From: an uncultured Pseudomonadales bacterium
Lineage (GTDB): Bacteria > Pseudomonadota > Gammaproteobacteria > Pseudomonadales > Pseudohongiellaceae
Direction: 5' to 3'
Assembly (NCBI GenBank): GCA_938082955.1
Contig: CALKDE010000074.1
Location: 1-8,817, forward strand
Length of the DNA stretch: 8,817 bases
Of this stretch, positions 6,336 to 8,817 are shown piece by piece. How positions within the stretch are numbered: position 1 is the stretch's first letter; every line of letters begins with the position of its first letter. A program made the position numbers and the translations under genes. The notes beneath the pieces were generated by a model. The model was not told where the DNA came from. It worked only from the letters and a program-made list of their open reading frames with translations, and did no database searches.

Positions 6336-6602
6336 CTAAATATCGACGGGAAACGAGACGCCGAAATCTTGCGAAATTTCCTCGGTAGGGATAAAACGTA
6401 CCGAGGACTCTTCTTCATCTTCGTTTGTATCCGAGATTTCCGCGGCGACTGAATCGCTACCGTCTTCTTCAATCTCGATGCTAGAATCTAACTCGACCTG
6501 CGCTGTCTCTAGTAAATCCGAATCTTGAACCGGCGGATCATTCTCTGCGGCGTTTGTGAGCTGCCAGAAACTTAACAGTGTAAGAAAAATTAGTTTACGC
6601 AT
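6336..6602 (-). CDS. Small acidic exported protein with conserved-looking C-terminal motif (88 aa)
   Basis: A classical signal peptide (MRKLIFLTLLSFWQLTNA, likely cleaved after NAA or NA, residues 17-19) is followed by a low-complexity, very acidic segment rich in D, E and S (about 20-68) with no predicted fold. The C-terminus, FIPTEEISQDFGVSFPVDI, is hydrophobic-patterned and looks far more constrained than the rest. I believe similar FxPxExI...FPVDI endings occur on small exported proteins of Gammaproteobacteria, but I cannot verify that here. The ribosome site GGAGG lies nine bases before the ATG, and the start is only 4 bp after the PEGA/SUMF1 stop. It may be a flexible periplasmic linker or peptide ligand for the VWA or PEGA proteins; this is inference. 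Function unknown. Confidence 0.85.
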   Translation of the reverse strand: MRKLIFLTLLSFWQLTNAAENDPPVQDSDLLETAQVELDSSIEIEEDGSDSVAAEISDTNEDEEESSVRFIPTEEISQDFGVSFPVDI

Positions 6603-6606
6603 TGTC

Positions 6607-8685
6607 CTATTCCTCCAAATAACGCGCTATCCGAAAGCCAACATCATCACGGACTTCTTCGCCAAAGTCGCGAAATGACAGACGCAGTTCAGTGACTGAA
6701 CCGTGCGCCCAGCTGGACCCTCTAATTGTATGAAACTGACCTTCGCTAGGCCCAAGCGGATCAACCTCGACCCCACCGATAGCGCCTACTGCGCCATAAA
6801 AATCATGCACCCACTCTGAGACGTTGCCGGACATATCATAGAGCTCGTATTGATTCGCATCGAATGTCGCAACCGGCGCAGTTGCAAGATAGCCATCGTT
6901 GTAATCAAACATTATTTGCCCGAGATAGAACTGGGCCGTTATGTCCGCAAAATTTCCTGAATTTTCCGCCGGAGGAAGCGTGCCTCCCCAGGAATACTTA
7001 AGCTGATTTCCGCTGCCATCGGTTCTAGCTGCCCAAGCCCACTCCGCCTCAGTGGGAAGCCGGTAACCGGTAGACTCTGCATTAAACCCAACAACATCCT
7101 TATCCGAGACCTCATAGAAATGTGGCAGTGATTCCTGGTCACTCAACCAATTGCAGAACAGCGCTGCCTGGGTCCAAGTAATTCTAACGACGGGTTGCGC
7201 CTCGTTATCGAGAGTTAGCCCCTCTAAGGTGCCAGAGCTATGTTCGGCATTGAATAATCTGAATTCAGCATTGGTGACCTCACGGTTACCCAAATAGAAG
7301 GCCCTTTCTAGCTTGATGTCACGAAGGTTCTCATTCGGCCTTCTGCCGGCTTCGCGTCGCGAAGCGCCCATGGTAAACGCGCCCGGATAAAATAGTTTAA
7401 GCGCCTGCCCCGCTGCCGACACAATAACAGGCTTAATCTGCTCCAAGCGCGCCTGCTCGAGGGACTTGAGAGAAACACTGATTATTTGTTCCAGCCCCGG
7501 ACGGGAAGTGAATTCTGTTAAATAAGGAATAAAGCCGGCCTTGCGGATTTCAATCTGCTGGCTTGCTGCCATCAACTCGATAGTCTGATTCGCTGCTCCT
7601 TTGAAATCGCCATCCACATAGAGCTCGGCGTCCTCCGGTTGAGCCACGACACTGACTGTCATTAATATTGGCTCCAAATCTATAGTTAACTCTCGCTCTT
7701 CGTTCGCCTGCGTCTGGATCGAGAGCGAGTTCGAGTTATAGCCGTTCTTGAAGAAGATGAGCTCATGATTCTGTCCTGGAGCCAGTGCGACTTCTAATGG
7801 CGTGAGCCCCTTGAAATCACCCCCAATAGTTACGCTTGCCGCTGTAGGGTTCGACTGGATGAACAGCAAGCCATCGGCGGGCGTAAGCTCTACCAGCGGC
7901 ACAGAAAAGTCTTCGCCAGCGAGCACATCGAACTCTTCCTGCCAGGCCTTGTGTCCTGCGAGTTTTAGGACTAGATCGCGCTGTCCCTGAATGATTTCAG
8001 CATTTATAGGAGTACTACCGATTAGCTCTCCGTCCACCAAAACGTCCGCTCCACTAGGCGTGCTAGTCAAACTTACAGTCGCCCATGCTGGCTCAAGATT
8101 TGCCGTGAAACTCTGCTCGAGCGTTCTACCCTCAATAATAATTGTCTCGCCAAAATTGAGATACCGGTCTTTGGAAATGGATAGCTGATGCTCACCCGGC
8201 TCCACTTCCACATTCACTAACGGTGTTTGCCCAATATCGACACCGTCGATTCTGATTCTCGCCTGGGAGATATTTGCACTGTCGAAGCTAATTATTCCTG
8301 GGAGTTTACGCATCACCAACGGATGTGTCTGCGATTGTTCCTGGCTTACCAATAAACGAGTGACGGTGTCGTGATAACCTTCATTTCGCAGCGTAAGCTG
8401 ATAGGACCCCGTGCGCATAAGATAGCGTTGGCCCAGCTTGAAGCTGGTACCAGTATCGATGCTTATTTCTGCGGTTATAGGATTTACCTCTACGAACACA
8501 GATCGCGCAGTTAGCACAAACCATCCCGTGGATATCGATACGAGCAGAAAACCGGCAACCACTACATGCAGCCATTTAAATTTGTAAGAAAATGCTTGAG
8601 TCTGTTCACTGTGCGGAGTGAAGTCTATAGGGATGATAGGGTCAATTGCCCCTTTTAGATTCTTTACTTCATCACTGTTGCTCAT
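6607..8685 (-). CDS. Membrane-anchored PEGA-repeat protein with SUMF1/FGE-type domain (692 aa)
   Basis: A 36-residue cytoplasmic tail is followed by one membrane helix (about 37-60), so the rest is periplasmic. Residues 67-410 form about five repeats of roughly 70 residues (67-130, 131-200, 201-270, 271-340, 341-410) with PEGA hallmarks: 'P..A.v.idG...G.TPl', 'pG.h.l.i.k.gY'. The C-terminal domain (about 419-690) is of the formylglycine-generating-enzyme/SUMF1 type: FTMGAS, REVTNAEF, GYRLPTEAEWAWAAR (540-554), DMSGNVSEWV (617-626), IRGSSWAHGS and DDVGFRIAR. The two active-site cysteines of true FGE, which lie in the GGS...C....C segment, are replaced (GSSWAHGSVTELRLSFRD), so it is not expected to oxidise sulfatases. 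Such domains often serve as binding or structural modules. The start follows the previous stop by 3 bp, and the stop precedes the small exported gene by 4 bp. Automatic names such as 'EgtB/PvdO-like enzyme' would overstate the function. Confidence 0.95.
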   Translation of the reverse strand: MSNSDEVKNLKGAIDPIIPIDFTPHSEQTQAFSYKFKWLHVVVAGFLLVSISTGWFVLTARSVFVEVNPITAEISIDTGTSFKLGQRYLMRTGSYQLTLRNEGYHDTVTRLLVSQEQSQTHPLVMRKLPGIISFDSANISQARIRIDGVDIGQTPLVNVEVEPGEHQLSISKDRYLNFGETIIIEGRTLEQSFTANLEPAWATVSLTSTPSGADVLVDGELIGSTPINAEIIQGQRDLVLKLAGHKAWQEEFDVLAGEDFSVPLVELTPADGLLFIQSNPTAASVTIGGDFKGLTPLEVALAPGQNHELIFFKNGYNSNSLSIQTQANEERELTIDLEPILMTVSVVAQPEDAELYVDGDFKGAANQTIELMAASQQIEIRKAGFIPYLTEFTSRPGLEQIISVSLKSLEQARLEQIKPVIVSAAGQALKLFYPGAFTMGASRREAGRRPNENLRDIKLERAFYLGNREVTNAEFRLFNAEHSSGTLEGLTLDNEAQPVVRITWTQAALFCNWLSDQESLPHFYEVSDKDVVGFNAESTGYRLPTEAEWAWAARTDGSGNQLKYSWGGTLPPAENSGNFADITAQFYLGQIMFDYNDGYLATAPVATFDANQYELYDMSGNVSEWVHDFYGAVGAIGGVEVDPLGPSEGQFHTIRGSSWAHGSVTELRLSFRDFGEEVRDDVGFRIARYLEE

Positions 8686-8688
8686 CGC

Positions 8689-8817
8689 TTATCGCCTGCT
8701 TGAAGAAACGATGGGCTCATCGCATTGAACGATGACAGTCTCGGGAGTGAGGCCAAAGCCTACTGTAAATTCTTCGCGAATTTCTCTGTAGCCACTGCGT
8801 TTTCCTACGGCAACATA
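8689..8817 (-). CDS. C-terminal end of an unidentified protein with a PEGA-like tail (5' part outside the window)
   Basis: Read on the minus strand from the window edge, one frame stays open for 42 codons to TAA at 8691-8689, beginning YVAVGKRSGYREIREEFTVG and ending IVQCDEPIVSSSRR. The 'Y.VVG.R.GYR.VR.EFTV..G...P.V.V.C.E.I' pattern is a familiar end on PEGA-like beta domains, where a 'GY' turn is followed by a strand. The stop is 3 bp before the ATG of the PEGA/SUMF1 gene, so this is the preceding gene of the same operon. The upstream domains (for example kinase, TPR or FHA) cannot be seen, so no function is proposed. Confidence 0.8.
   Translation of the reverse strand, partial: YVAVGKRSGYREIREEFTVGFGLTPETVIVQCDEPIVSSSRR

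Noticed and set aside
7060..7075. Palindromic CCGGTAACCGG-like sequence as a possible operator
   Set aside because: It sits inside the conserved GYRLPTEAEW codons of the SUMF1 domain, where the protein sequence already explains the bases.
6607..7430. Active formylglycine-generating enzyme or sulfatase maturation factor
   Set aside because: The catalytic cysteine pair is missing in the segment where it should lie, and no sulfatase gene is present in the window.

Overview
The window looks like part of a Gammaproteobacteria chromosome, probably marine. This rests on protein flavour only (PEGA/SUMF1, ExbB-like and VWA genes together, and lipoproteins with Gram-negative lipoboxes); no genus can be supported. 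Every convincing gene is on the minus strand, so transcription runs from 8817 towards 1. Coding density is very high. The longest gene-free stretch is 87 bp (658-744), and there are no tRNA, rRNA, CRISPR or insertion-sequence signals.

Layout in order of transcription: (1) the last 42 codons of an unidentified gene (8689-8817) with a PEGA-like tail; (2) a membrane-anchored protein with about five PEGA-like repeats and a C-terminal formylglycine-generating-enzyme-type (SUMF1) fold that lacks the catalytic cysteines (6607-8685); (3) a small acidic exported protein (6336-6602); (4) a MotA/TolQ/ExbB-family proton channel subunit (5492-6304); (5) a degenerate Hsp70/actin-fold protein with an FHA-like tail (4212-5492); (6) and (7) two membrane-anchored von Willebrand A proteins (3119-4219 and 2121-3122); (8) and (9) two unrelated-looking lipoproteins (1456-2082 and 745-1413); (10) after an 87 bp gap holding an octamer tandem repeat, the first 219 codons of an M48 metalloprotease lipoprotein (1-657). 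Genes 1 to 7 are separated by 31 bp or less or overlap by 1, 8 and 4 bp, so they are almost certainly one operon. Genes 8 and 9 follow at 38 and 42 bp.

The most interesting reading is that this operon encodes an undescribed proton-driven envelope machine. The ExbB-like subunit keeps the two pore threonines of its family, but no ExbD, TolR or MotB gene is present here. Instead, both VWA proteins carry a short cytoplasmic tail, an FLDV motif and one membrane helix, then a coiled coil and a periplasmic domain. Their Asp sits where ExbD, TolR and MotB carry the proton-accepting Asp. The VWA pair could therefore be the two-subunit plug of an ExbB-type pentamer, with VWA domains replacing the peptidoglycan- or TonB-facing domain. 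The PEGA/SUMF1 protein, the small exported protein and the lipoproteins would supply periplasmic and outer-membrane parts, and the pseudo-Hsp70 protein would act on the cytoplasmic face. The domain assignments are seen in the sequence; the machine itself is inference.
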